A stretch of DNA of 64,000 nt from assembly GCA_947246015.1 (NCBI GenBank), contig CAMXQE010000006.1, forward strand, positions 1 through 64,000. Direction: 5' to 3'. Under the pieces are notes generated by a model that saw nothing but the letters and a program-made list of their open reading frames with translations, was not told the origin of the DNA and searched no databases. Shown one piece after another: positions 26,387 through 35,506 of this stretch. Each line of letters opens with the position of its first letter. Position 1 is the first letter of the stretch. The DNA comes from an uncultured Lachnospiraceae bacterium. GTDB taxonomy: Bacteria; Bacillota; Clostridia; Lachnospirales; Lachnospiraceae. Both the position numbers and the translations under genes were made by a program.

Positions 26387-28204
26387 ATGAAAAAAATACT
26401 TTCTTTGCTCCTGGCTATGGCACTGATGATGGCACTATCTGCCTGCGGCGGAAATGGGGCGGCGGATTCTGAGCGGGAGCAGGTCACTGTGGCTCTGTGG
26501 AGCGATCAGTTGACGGAGCAATACGCTGCTTACTTACAGGAGCAGTTCCCAGAGGTGGACTTCACCTTTTATGTAGCTACCAATTCTACTGATTTCTACC
26601 GTTTTAAGATGGAACAGGGGGATTTGCCCGACATTCTCACAGTCCGCCGCTTTGCCCTGCGGGACGTAGAAGATTGGCGGAATCAGCTGATGGATTTGAG
26701 CGACAGTGAGCTGGCTAACACCTTTCCCCAGTCTTATCTGCGCAGTTATACCTACAGCAACGGCACTATAAACTGGCTGCCTGCCTGCGCGGAGATTGAC
26801 AGCATCATTGTGAACAAGACTCTGTTGGAGGCCAATAATCTGGCCGTTCCCACCAACTATGGGGAGTTTGTTGCTTTATGCGGTACGCTGCGGGAGAAAG
26901 GCATCCGCCCTTTTATCTCCAACTTTGATGCGGACTACACCTGTATGGAGGTTCTCCAGGGTCTGTCAGTGGAGCAGCTTACTTCTCAGGAAGGCAGGGA
27001 ATGGCGGCAGCAGTATGAGTCCGGTCAGACGGACCAGCTCAGCGAGGAGGTCTGGCTTCCGGTGTTTGAGCGGATGGAGGAACTCATCGATTACGTCGGC
27101 ATTACGCCCGCCGATATGGACGGCAGTATTGATGTGTTCACCGAGTACACCGCCGGGCGGGCGGCCATGGTCCGGGGCACCGGAGACGAGGCAGCCCGGT
27201 ACAGTGACGGGAGCCGGGAATCGGTGCTGATGCCTTACTACGGCGAGACGGAGGAGGACAACTGGTACCTCACTTACCCCGCTTTTCAGATTGCCGCCAG
27301 GGAGACAGAGGACCCTGAGCGAAAGAAGCTGATTCTGGACGTTATCACAGCCATGCTCAGCGAAGAGGGCCAGCGGAGTATCGCGGCCAACCAGAACATG
27401 GCGCCCTACAATAGAGGAGTGACTATCGACCTGTCGCCTTCCATGGCCGGTTTCCAGCCCTACATCGACAACAACAGGCTGTATATCCGCCTGGCCTCGT
27501 CGGACATGTTTTCTGTGTCGAAAACCGTGGTTCAGGGGATGATTGACGGCACCTATTCTGATGCCCGTTCTGCTTTCGATGCTTTCAATGCCATGATGGA
27601 TTCATCGGGGAACAGTTCGGAGTCTGCGGCCCATATTGACACCGGCTATTCCTACGCTTTCGACGTCCGGCACGGCAGTCAGGCCGCTTCTGCAGTGTTA
27701 AACTCCGTCCGGGAAGAGGTAGGTACCCGGCTGCTCATCGGCCCCGCCGCTGCTGTGGCCGGAAATGTCTCTGCCGGTGACTACACCCGGGCCGAGCTTG
27801 GTTTTCTGACCATGGGTGAGTCCCCGGCGGTGGTTCTGTGTGAGATGACGGGAACGCAGCTGTACCAGTATGTGGATTACGTCCTCACCGCACGGGGCAA
27901 ACGGGGCTCGGTGAGCAATGACTCTACCCTGTATGTGTCCAGTGGCTTTGAGATGGATGTCCGGCGGACGGACTCCGGATATGCCCTGGAGGGGTTGACC
28001 ATCGAAGGTCAGGAGCTGGACCGGGAGGCAGTCTATACCGTCGCTGTGATTGGCGAAATGACCCTGATGCTTCAGGACGCATTGGAAACCGCCGGTGTCA
28101 CCGAATACACCATTACAGAGACTGCATATAAGCAAATCATCGCAAATCGTCTGGCAGACGGCCGGCAGCTGGCCGCACCCACCGACTACATCACGTTGCA
28201 TTGA
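26387..28204 (+). CDS. Second solute-binding/5'-nucleotidase-C-like lipoprotein
   Basis: 605 residues, paralogous to the preceding gene and 15 bp behind it, with AAGGAGG before the ATG. The lipobox is MALSACGG-like (Cys about 20). The binding domain (about 28-410) shows LPDILTVRR and WLPACAEIDSIIVNKTL. The C-terminal domain (about 425-600) has GPAAAVAGNV, VVLCEMTGTQLYQYVDYVL, FEMDVRR and the VNGK-like YTVAVIGE stretch of 5'-nucleotidase C-terminal domains. The two proteins have diverged strongly, so the duplication is old. A joint role in surface binding or sensing of a nucleotide- or sugar-like ligand is plausible but unproven. Confidence 0.8.
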   Translation: MKKILSLLLAMALMMALSACGGNGAADSEREQVTVALWSDQLTEQYAAYLQEQFPEVDFTFYVATNSTDFYRFKMEQGDLPDILTVRRFALRDVEDWRNQLMDLSDSELANTFPQSYLRSYTYSNGTINWLPACAEIDSIIVNKTLLEANNLAVPTNYGEFVALCGTLREKGIRPFISNFDADYTCMEVLQGLSVEQLTSQEGREWRQQYESGQTDQLSEEVWLPVFERMEELIDYVGITPADMDGSIDVFTEYTAGRAAMVRGTGDEAARYSDGSRESVLMPYYGETEEDNWYLTYPAFQIAARETEDPERKKLILDVITAMLSEEGQRSIAANQNMAPYNRGVTIDLSPSMAGFQPYIDNNRLYIRLASSDMFSVSKTVVQGMIDGTYSDARSAFDAFNAMMDSSGNSSESAAHIDTGYSYAFDVRHGSQAASAVLNSVREEVGTRLLIGPAAAVAGNVSAGDYTRAELGFLTMGESPAVVLCEMTGTQLYQYVDYVLTARGKRGSVSNDSTLYVSSGFEMDVRRTDSGYALEGLTIEGQELDREAVYTVAVIGEMTLMLQDALETAGVTEYTITETAYKQIIANRLADGRQLAAPTDYITLH

Positions 28205-28287
28205 GGGGAAAGGCGGACGCATCACACCGGGCATTGAAGTAAGAAGGATGGCTGAACTATCATTTTGAAAAAGGTAGAGATTGTGTA

Positions 28288-28339
28288 TTGACATGTGGAT
28301 AAGGAATGATATAATGAACATATGAACAGTTATTCATAT
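28288..28339 (+). promoter_or_regulatory. Zinc-efflux promoter and SmtB-type operator
   Basis: -35 TTGACA (28288-28293), 16-bp spacer, -10 TATAAT (28310-28315). Immediately downstream lies the palindrome ATATGAACAGTTATTCATAT (28320-28339), the TGAA-N6-TTCA class bound by SmtB/CzrA/ZiaR repressors, covering the start of transcription. Confidence 0.88.
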
Positions 28340-28377
28340 GAAAAGCAATCTTAAGTATGGGAAGGGAGGTGCGGCAG

Positions 28378-28752
28378 GTGAGGAAGCGTGAAGAAGAGCC
28401 GGTGGAACGGTGCGAGTATATCCATGTGCATGAGGATATCGTGGCGAAAGTGAATGCACGGATGCCGGAAGAGGATAAACTGTATGACCTGGCGGATTTT
28501 TTTAAAGTATTTGCAGATTCCACGAGGATTAAGATTCTGTATGTGCTGATGTGTTCCGAGATGTGCGTATGCGATTTGGCAGGTATCCTGAATATGACCC
28601 AGTCGGCCATATCCCATCAGCTGCGCACCTTGAAACAGATGGACCTGGTAAGGAACCGGCGCGAGGGAAAGACGGTGTTCTATTCGCTGGCGGACGGACA
28701 TATCAAAACCATTTTGAGTCAGGGGCTGGACCATATCGAGGAGGATGAATGA
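28378..28752 (+). CDS. ArsR/SmtB family zinc/cadmium-sensing repressor
   Basis: 124 residues with the ArsR winged helix (about 35-105, recognition region TQSAISHQLRTLKQ). Two metal-site signatures are visible. In helix 3, CVCD (Cys63, Cys65, Asp66) resembles the CadC/SmtB alpha3 site. In helix 5, Asp106, His108, His119 and Glu122 have exactly the SmtB/CzrA alpha5 zinc-site spacing. Metal binding would release the operator 40 bp upstream. The GTG at 28378 is preferred because GGGAGGTG lies seven bases before it; the earlier ATG at 28357 sits upstream of that ribosome site. Confidence 0.92.
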   Translation: MRKREEEPVERCEYIHVHEDIVAKVNARMPEEDKLYDLADFFKVFADSTRIKILYVLMCSEMCVCDLAGILNMTQSAISHQLRTLKQMDLVRNRREGKTVFYSLADGHIKTILSQGLDHIEEDE

Positions 28753-28844
28753 GGGAAGCTGTTCGGGCAGGAAGTGAGAAAGGCAGACGGCGGCAGTAAG
28801 TGTATGCAGCCGATAGAAAACGGAATGTTCAGGAGGATGGAGAA

Positions 28845-29066
28845 ATGAAGAAAACGTATATTTTGGAAGATTTGGATTGTGCGCACTGCGCAGGGGAAAT
28901 TGAAGCGGCAGTAGGGAAACTGGAGGGTGTGACAAGCAGCACGGTGACTTTCCTTACACAGAAGCTGGTGGTGGAAGTAGAAGACGCAAAGGCGGATAAG
29001 ATTACGAAAGAAATCAGGAAGGTAGTGAAGAAGTTCGAGCCGGATGTGGAAGTTGTGGAAAAGTAA
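28845..29066 (+). CDS. Heavy-metal-associated (HMA) domain peptide
   Basis: 73 residues forming one HMA ferredoxin-like domain with the metal motif DCAHCAGEIE; the Asp before Cys-x-x-Cys is typical of Zn/Cd rather than Cu domains. It begins at the ATG at 28845 behind AGGAGGATGGAG. The downstream ATPase lacks the usual N-terminal HMA, so this looks like that domain carried as a separate metallochaperone. It is in the same operon, 25 bp before the ATPase. Confidence 0.88.
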   Translation: MKKTYILEDLDCAHCAGEIEAAVGKLEGVTSSTVTFLTQKLVVEVEDAKADKITKEIRKVVKKFEPDVEVVEK

Positions 29067-29091
29067 CGGACGGAAAGCAGCAGGTGGTACA

Positions 29092-30957
29092 ATGAGCAGG
29101 AAATTGAAAAAGAGAATCAGGCGGGTAGGCATCGGAGCAGCGGTTTATGCGGCGGCAATCCTGCTTTCCGGCTTTATTCCCGGCATGAATGGGTATATGG
29201 AACTGGCTCTGTTTTTGGCGGCTTACCTGGTAATCGGCGGGGATGTGGTTAAGAAGGCGGTGAAGAATATCGGCCATGGGCAGATATTTGATGAAAATTT
29301 TCTAATGATGATAGCAACGGTAGGGGCTTTCTTCGTAGGAGATTACCCGGAAGCAGTAGCGGTCATGCTTTTCTATCAGGTAGGAGAATGTTTCCAGTCT
29401 TATGCAGTGAATAAATCGAGGAAGTCCATTACGGCGCTGATGGATATCAGGCCGGACAGCGCGAATGTGATAAGGAATGGAGAGACGATAGAGGTCAGTC
29501 CGGAAGAGGTGGAAATCGGAGAGATGATTCTGATTAAACCGGGCGAGCGGATTCCTTTGGACGGCGTAATCTGCAAGGGAAGCTCTTCGCTGGATACGAT
29601 GGCGCTGACGGGGGAAAGTATTCCGCGGGATGTGGCGGAAGGAGAGAGCGTAATCAGTGGATGTGTAAATCTGTCCGGTGTGCTGGAAGTGGAAGTGAAT
29701 AAGAAATTTGGTGAGTCCACTGTGGCAAAGATTTTGAATCTGGTGGAAAATGCCAGCAGTAAGAAATCGGAGGCAGAACATTTCATTACAAAATTCGCGC
29801 GGTATTATACACCGATTGTGGTTGGATGTGCGGTAGTTTTGGCGGTGATTCCTCCATTAGCGGCAGGAGGAAACTGGTCGCAGTGGATATACAGGGCATT
29901 GAGCTTTCTCGTTATTTCCTGCCCCTGTGCTTTGGTAATCAGTATCCCGCTCAGTTTCTTCGGCGGTCTGGGCGGCGCCAGCAAGGAGGGAATCCTGATT
30001 AAAGGCAGCAACTATCTGGAGGCTCTTGCCGATGCGGAAATGGTGGTCATGGATAAGACGGGAACTCTTACCAAAGGAATCTTTGCGGTGCATAAGCTGG
30101 TTCCGGCAGAGGGGACTGGCGGGCAGGAGTTATTGGAAAAGGCAGCATATGCGGAGAGTTATTCCAATCATCCGATTTCGGTTTCCTTATTAAAATCATA
30201 CCGGGAAAGCGGAAAAGAAATTGATTCTGCGCGGATAGGCGATGTGGAAGAGATTGCAGGCCACGGTGTCTGCGCTGTGCTGGACGGAAAACATATTTAT
30301 GCGGGAAACGATAAACTGATGCGGCGTCAGGGTCTGCAACCCATGGAAGCAAAGGAAATCGGAACGGTCGTACATGTGGCGGAGGATGGAACGTATCTTG
30401 GTTATATTGTGATTGCAGATGAAATAAAGGCTGATGCAAAAGCAGCAGTTGATGGTTTCAGGGCGGCAGGTATGAAGAAAATCGTCATGCTGACCGGAGA
30501 CAGGAAGCAGACGGCAGACAGCATAGCAAAACAGCTGGGAGTGCCGGAAGCGTATTCGGAACTGCTTCCGGGCGATAAGGTGGACCGGGTAGAAAAACTG
30601 ATGGCATCCAAGTCGGAAAAGGGCAGGCTGATTTTTGTAGGAGACGGTATCAATGATGCGCCGGTACTGGCACGGGCCGATATCGGTGTAGCTATGGGCG
30701 GGCTTGGTTCCGATGCGGCAATCGAAGCAGCGGATGTGGTAATTATGACCGATGAGCCGTCAAAAATTGTGCGGGCTATTCAGATTTCAAAGAAGACCCT
30801 TGGCATTGTAAGACAGAATATCGTCTTTGCCATCGGCGTGAAAGTGCTTGTATTGCTGCTTGCCGCCGTGGGAATGGCATCTATGTGGGCAGCGGTGTTC
30901 GCGGATGTAGGCGTGGCGGTGATTGCAATACTCAATGCTATGAGAGCCATGCGGTGA
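29092..30957 (+). CDS. Zn2+/Cd2+/Pb2+-exporting P-type ATPase
   Basis: 621 residues, a P1B-2-type metal ATPase. It has an N-terminal membrane pair, the metal site Cys277-Pro-Cys279 (SCPCALVIS), phosphorylation motif DKTGTLT (Asp321), SNHPIS, and [15 protein letters not shown] last helix has a Lys followed by FADVGVAVIAILNAMR, where the DVGV aspartate marks Zn/Cd pumps. The N-terminal HMA domain is missing and is supplied by the preceding peptide. The start at 29092 has AGGTGG upstream. A strong terminator follows 62 bp after the stop. Confidence 0.93.
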   Translation: MSRKLKKRIRRVGIGAAVYAAAILLSGFIPGMNGYMELALFLAAYLVIGGDVVKKAVKNIGHGQIFDENFLMMIATVGAFFVGDYPEAVAVMLFYQVGECFQSYAVNKSRKSITALMDIRPDSANVIRNGETIEVSPEEVEIGEMILIKPGERIPLDGVICKGSSSLDTMALTGESIPRDVAEGESVISGCVNLSGVLEVEVNKKFGESTVAKILNLVENASSKKSEAEHFITKFARYYTPIVVGCAVVLAVIPPLAAGGNWSQWIYRALSFLVISCPCALVISIPLSFFGGLGGASKEGILIKGSNYLEALADAEMVVMDKTGTLTKGIFAVHKLVPAEGTGGQELLEKAAYAESYSNHPISVSLLKSYRESGKEIDSARIGDVEEIAGHGVCAVLDGKHIYAGNDKLMRRQGLQPMEAKEIGTVVHVAEDGTYLGYIVIADEIKADAKAAVDGFRAAGMKKIVMLTGDRKQTADSIAKQLGVPEAYSELLPGDKVDRVEKLMASKSEKGRLIFVGDGINDAPVLARADIGVAMGGLGSDAAIEAADVVIMTDEPSKIVRAIQISKKTLGIVRQNIVFAIGVKVLVLLLAAVGMASMWAAVFADVGVAVIAILNAMRAMR

Positions 30958-31019
30958 GAGGCCGCAAAATAAAGCGTTGCTGTTAAAAATAGAAGATGCG
31001 GAAGTGCTGGTGCGGGCAG

Positions 31020-31060
31020 AAAATACCCCTCAAAATCGAATGGATTTTGAGGGGTATTTT
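31020..31060. terminator. Bidirectional terminator
   Basis: An 18-bp perfect stem (AAAATACCCCTCAAAATC and its complement, 31020-31037 and 31043-31060) with a 5-base loop and the T-run built into the descending arm. Confidence 0.9.
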
Positions 31061-31349
31061 GGTGCGCAGGGGTGCGTAAGGAAATTAGCTGCTACACAGT
31101 ATATAAAAAGTAAACAATAAATTTTTAAAATGAAAGAAGAAATGATAAAAATGTTGAAATAAAAGTTGACAATCGGGAAATATACTGTTAATATAAAAAT
31201 ATAAACTTTCAAATTAACAATCAAAAGGATTAAAAACTTTTGAAACGAAAGAAAATGGTTGAAGAAACGGAAAAACATGATAAAATGAAAGGAGAGGATA
31301 TGCATGAAACTCAGAAATAAGAAGACATAGTTTACAGGGAGGTAGTTCA
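31061..31349 (+). promoter_or_regulatory. PTS operon leader and promoter
   Basis: AT-rich 289 bp without a gene. Promoter: -35 TTGACA (31166-31171), 17-bp spacer, -10 TAATAT (31189-31194). Downstream, CTTTCAAA near 31205 and TTTTGAAA near 31239 form an inverted pair that could bind the DeoR regulator. The regulator start at 31350 is about 150 bases downstream, behind AGGGAGG. Confidence 0.7.
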
Positions 31350-32111
31350 ATGGATACGATGGAACAGCGCAGGAACACAATTGTAGATTTGGTGAATCAG
31401 AGCGGAAATATCAGTTTTGCGCAGTTAAAGAAGAAAATTCCCCAAATATCCGATATGACACTGCGCACAGATTTAAAAGCTCTTGATGAGGCAAAGCGGA
31501 TTGTCAGGGTCCACGGAGGTGCAAAGTCCGTAGACGTTGTCATTGGAACGGACGATATGTTAAGCCGCAGGTCCGTGCGGAATATCGAGGCAAAGCAGTT
31601 GATTACGCAGAAAGCATTGCAGTTTATCCGGAAGGATACGACGATTTTTCTGGATTCCGGCAGTACGGCAACCATGCTTGCAGCCTGTATGCCGGATCAG
31701 TCCAACCTGATTTATACAAATTCTCTGACCTGTGCGGCAGAGCTCGGAAAACTGGCAAATCCTTCCGTGCATGTGCTGGGAGGAAGAATGAACCGGTATA
31801 GTATGAGCGTGTGCGGCATTCACACTGTACAGGAGGTGCAGAGAATCAATTTTGACCAGGCGTTTATGGGAGTTACCAGCTATTGCGAACAGACCGGATT
31901 CAACTGCGGTGTGGACGAGGAAGCAGTCTTGAAGAAAACGGTCATGCAGCAGGCGGAGCAGAGGATTATTCTGATGGATTCTTCCAAAATAGGCGTTAAA
32001 AATACATATTCTTTTTGCAGATTGAGCGACGTGGATATCATCATTTCCGATGACAATCTTCCGGAGGAGTTCCGGGAAGACTGCAAAAGACACGGGATAC
32101 AGATTATTTAA
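31350..32111 (+). CDS. DeoR/GlpR family transcriptional regulator
   Basis: 253 residues: an N-terminal DeoR winged helix (about 5-60, IPQISDMTLRTDLKALDE then IVRVHGGAKS) and the sugar-phosphate-binding DeoRC domain (about 75-230) with FLDSGSTATMLA and LMDSSKIG. Such regulators repress sugar operons and respond to a phosphorylated intermediate. It is first in an operon of EIICBA, dehydrogenase, 1-phosphofructokinase, HPr and EI, so the likely inducer is a hexitol phosphate or ketose phosphate from that route. Confidence 0.92.
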   Translation: MDTMEQRRNTIVDLVNQSGNISFAQLKKKIPQISDMTLRTDLKALDEAKRIVRVHGGAKSVDVVIGTDDMLSRRSVRNIEAKQLITQKALQFIRKDTTIFLDSGSTATMLAACMPDQSNLIYTNSLTCAAELGKLANPSVHVLGGRMNRYSMSVCGIHTVQEVQRINFDQAFMGVTSYCEQTGFNCGVDEEAVLKKTVMQQAEQRIILMDSSKIGVKNTYSFCRLSDVDIIISDDNLPEEFREDCKRHGIQII

Positions 32112-32158
32112 CTCAAAAGCAGCATCAGGAGCAGTCCGAAAAGGTAAGGAGAAGGTAT

Positions 32159-34108
32159 ATGAAAAGTGGGGTTCAGCGTTTTGGCAAATTTCTTTCGGCA
32201 ATGATTATGCCAAATATAGGTGCGTTGATTGCATTTGGTTTCCTTGCAGCTTTCTTTAACGGAAGCGGATGGATTCCGCACGAAGGGTTTGCAACGATTT
32301 TTTCAGCGATTTTAGTTTATTTAATTCCGATTCTGATTGCATTGACAGGCGGAAAACTGATAGGCGGGGAGCGGGGCGGTATCGTAGCCGCGATTGCAGT
32401 AGTCGGTGCGATTGTGAGCGTACCGGACACAACGATGCTGATGGCGGCAATGATCATCGGGCCGTTATCCGGTTTCTGCATTAAAAAATTTGACAAGGCG
32501 ATGGAAAGCCACATGCCCGCAGGGTTTGAAATGCTGATTAACAATTTTTCCGTCGGCATTATGGGTATGCTGCTGGCAATGCTGAGTTACCTGATTATCG
32601 GTCCGTTTATGAACCTGATTCTGGCAGTTCTGACGGCAGGGGTCAATGTACTGGTAAAACATAGCATGTTGCCGCTGATTGCAGTTTTTATCGAACCGGC
32701 GAAGGTTTTATTCTTAAACAATGCAATCAATCATGGTATTTTTACACCCATTGCCACGGCGCAGGCAGCAGAAGCAGGAAAATCCATTATGTATATGTTG
32801 GAAGCAAATCCGGGACCGGGACTTGGCGTACTGCTGGCATACATGTTTTTCTGTGAGGACAAAAAGACGAAACAGTCTGCACCGGGTGCGGTAATCATTC
32901 ATCTGCTGGGCGGTATTCACGAGATTTACTTCCCGTATATCCTGATGAACCCGCTTGTTATCATCGGGCCGATTGCCGGAAATATAGCAGCGATTTTCTG
33001 GTATAATCTGACGGATTCCGGTCTGGTTGGACCCGCATCGCCCGGTTCCATCATTGCTTATATGATGATGGCGTCAAGGGACAGCATGGTTACGGTGTTT
33101 GCAGGCGTACTGATTGCCGCCGCGGTTTCCTTTGGGATTTCATCCGTCATCATCCGTATGTCGAAGGGCAAGAGTCTGGAAGAAGCACAGGAGGAAATGG
33201 CAAACCGGAAAGCGGAAGCAAAAGGATTGCAGACAGAAGCGGAAACAACAGCGGCAATAAAAGCAGAAGGCGTGAAAAAGATAGTATTTGCCTGCGATGC
33301 AGGAATGGGTTCCTCCGCCATGGGAGCAACGAAGTTCCGCAACCGTATCAAGGCATCCAGGCCGGATTTGACCGTCATCAATACATCGGTAGATAATATT
33401 CCGGCGGACTGTGACATTGCAGTAGTTCAGATAACTTTGGCGGAGCGTGCGGAAAAGTCCGCGCCTCAGGCGCAGATTGTTACGCTTCACAATTTCCTTG
33501 CCGATCCGGCGCTGGATGCCCTGTATGGACAACTGACGGAAAAACATGGGCAGAAAGCGGAACAGACGGAAACGCAGAAGACGAAACAGGAAGCAGTGCA
33601 GAAGGCAGGACAGACAGAAAAGCAGGAAGGAACTGCGCAGGAAACAGTAACGGATGTAAAACCGGATACGGAATCTGCTGCAGAGGAGAAGAAAATATTA
33701 GTCAGGGAAGGCGTCAGGCTGAATCTGCCTCCGGTTTCCAAGGAGGAGGCAATCCAGGCGGCAGGGGAGCTTTTAACCAGACTGGGATATGTGGAACAAT
33801 CTTATATCGATGTCATGCAGGAGAGGGAAAAGCTGGTAACTACCTATATGGGTATGGGCGTAGCGATTCCCCACGGAACTTCGCAGGCAAAGGATACGGT
33901 GAAGAAGACGGGAATCGTATTGATGCAGTATCCGGAGGGTGTGGATTTCGGAGATGAGAAAGCGCAGTTGGTTTTCGGAATTGCAGGTATTGGGGATGAA
34001 CATCTGGATCTGCTGAGTAACATCTGCGAGATGCTGGAAGATGAAGAAGTTTTGGAAACATTAAAGACAACGAAGGATACCGATTGGATTTTGGAGCAGT
34101 TAAATTAG
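32159..34108 (+). CDS. PTS mannitol-type EIICBA
   Basis: 649 residues. The IIC membrane domain (about 5-340) carries the mannitol-family GGIHEIYFPYILMNP. The IIB domain (about 372-460) has active Cys379 in ACDAGMGSSAMG. A Gln/Lys/Glu-rich linker follows (about 462-510), and the IIA domain (about 515-648) has phospho-His572 in GVAIPHGTSQAK. It imports and phosphorylates a hexitol. It is full length and fused in the MtlA order. The intergenic gap to the next gene (135 bp) contains a long-range imperfect stem (GTCTGC near 34125 with GCAGAC near 34192). Confidence 0.92.
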   Translation: MKSGVQRFGKFLSAMIMPNIGALIAFGFLAAFFNGSGWIPHEGFATIFSAILVYLIPILIALTGGKLIGGERGGIVAAIAVVGAIVSVPDTTMLMAAMIIGPLSGFCIKKFDKAMESHMPAGFEMLINNFSVGIMGMLLAMLSYLIIGPFMNLILAVLTAGVNVLVKHSMLPLIAVFIEPAKVLFLNNAINHGIFTPIATAQAAEAGKSIMYMLEANPGPGLGVLLAYMFFCEDKKTKQSAPGAVIIHLLGGIHEIYFPYILMNPLVIIGPIAGNIAAIFWYNLTDSGLVGPASPGSIIAYMMMASRDSMVTVFAGVLIAAAVSFGISSVIIRMSKGKSLEEAQEEMANRKAEAKGLQTEAETTAAIKAEGVKKIVFACDAGMGSSAMGATKFRNRIKASRPDLTVINTSVDNIPADCDIAVVQITLAERAEKSAPQAQIVTLHNFLADPALDALYGQLTEKHGQKAEQTETQKTKQEAVQKAGQTEKQEGTAQETVTDVKPDTESAAEEKKILVREGVRLNLPPVSKEEAIQAAGELLTRLGYVEQSYIDVMQEREKLVTTYMGMGVAIPHGTSQAKDTVKKTGIVLMQYPEGVDFGDEKAQLVFGIAGIGDEHLDLLSNICEMLEDEEVLETLKTTKDTDWILEQLN

Positions 34109-34243
34109 CAGGAAACAAACAGGTCTGCCCGGTGCATCGGATTGGAACAGAATCGGGATTAAACCTGAGTGAAACAGAGAAGTCCGGGTGCAGACACAGA
34201 AGTTAGCAGGCGTAAAAGGTATAGTAAGAATGGAGGTAACAAA

Positions 34244-35506
34244 ATGAAAGTAAGAGGTGTCAGACTTCACGGAGCGCACGATATCAGACTGGAGGAATTT
34301 GAACTTCCGGAAATCAAAGAGGATGAAATTTTGGTAAAGGTAGTCAGCGACAGCATTTGCATGTCGACATGGAAAATGGTGCAGGCGGGAAAAGATCACA
34401 AGCGTGTACCGGAAAATGTGGCGGAGCATCCGGTGATTATCGGCCATGAGTTTACTGGTGATATTGTGAAAGTAGGAGATAAGTGGAAAGGGCAGTTCCA
34501 TGAAGGAAAGAAATTTGCACAGCAGCCCGCGATTCCGGGGCAGATGGAATCACCGGGATATTCCTATGAATTTTTCGGCGGCGCTGCCACATATTGTATC
34601 TTTCCCAATGATGTTATTGAGAAAGGATGTATCTGGGAGTATGACGGCGACAGTTATTTTGAGGCATCCCTTGGCGAGCCGATGAGCTGCTGTATCGGCG
34701 GATATCACAGCAACTACCATACGGAACATCTTTCCTATGAACATAAGATGGGAACGCTGGCAGGAGGCAATATCCTGATTCTTGGCGGGTGCGGGCCGAT
34801 GGGATTGGGAGCTGTCAGCTACGGGCTGGCATTTGAGAATAAACCGAAACGGATTGTTGTAACGGATATCAATGATGCCAAAATTGCCAGGGCAAGGGAA
34901 GTGATTTCAGAAGCGGAAGCAAAGGAGAAGGGCGTAGAGCTGCATTATATCAATACAGCAGGCATGGAAGATCCGGTGGCGGAACTTCGTGCCATTACGG
35001 AAGGGGCAGGATACAGCGACGTATTTGTCTACGCTCCGGTAAAGAGTATTGCGGAAATGGGAGACCGGCTTCTTGCGGTGGACGGATGCCTGAATTTCTT
35101 TGCCGGTCCTACCGATACACAGTTTTCGGCAAATATGAATCTTTACAACTGCCATTATGCAAGAACGAAAATCATGGGTTCCACCGGAGGAAATACGGAC
35201 GACATGAAAGAGGCCATTGCAAAGTCGGCGGCAGGGGAGATTAATTCCGCTGTTATGGTGACACATGTGGGCGGTATAGACTCTATTGTGGAGACAACGA
35301 ACAATCTGCCGAATATTCCGGGCGGCAAGAAACTTGCCTACATTCAGTTTGACATGCCGATGACTGCAATCGAAGATTTTGGAAAGCTGGGAGAGAAAGA
35401 TCCGTTTTTCAAGAAACTGGATGAGTGCTGTAAACGGAATAAGGGGCTTTGGTCGAAAGAGGCAGAAGATATGCTGTTTGAACATTTTGGAGGAGCAAAG
35501 GCATGA
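34244..35506 (+). CDS. SorE-like zinc-binding alcohol dehydrogenase
   Basis: 420-residue medium-chain dehydrogenase: GroES-like part with IIGHEFTGDIVKVGDKW, then a Rossmann fold with ILGGCGPMGLGAVSYGLA (the usual GxGxxG reads GCGPMG) and VVTDINDAKI. It resembles L-sorbose-1-phosphate reductase and related hexitol-phosphate dehydrogenases more than MtlD or GutB; I judge this from overall pattern. Its place between a mannitol-type PTS and 1-phosphofructokinase suggests oxidation of a hexitol phosphate at the carbon next to the phosphate. The ATG at 34244 follows GGAGG; its end overlaps the next start by 4 bp. Confidence 0.82.
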   Translation: MKVRGVRLHGAHDIRLEEFELPEIKEDEILVKVVSDSICMSTWKMVQAGKDHKRVPENVAEHPVIIGHEFTGDIVKVGDKWKGQFHEGKKFAQQPAIPGQMESPGYSYEFFGGAATYCIFPNDVIEKGCIWEYDGDSYFEASLGEPMSCCIGGYHSNYHTEHLSYEHKMGTLAGGNILILGGCGPMGLGAVSYGLAFENKPKRIVVTDINDAKIARAREVISEAEAKEKGVELHYINTAGMEDPVAELRAITEGAGYSDVFVYAPVKSIAEMGDRLLAVDGCLNFFAGPTDTQFSANMNLYNCHYARTKIMGSTGGNTDDMKEAIAKSAAGEINSAVMVTHVGGIDSIVETTNNLPNIPGGKKLAYIQFDMPMTAIEDFGKLGEKDPFFKKLDECCKRNKGLWSKEAEDMLFEHFGGAKA

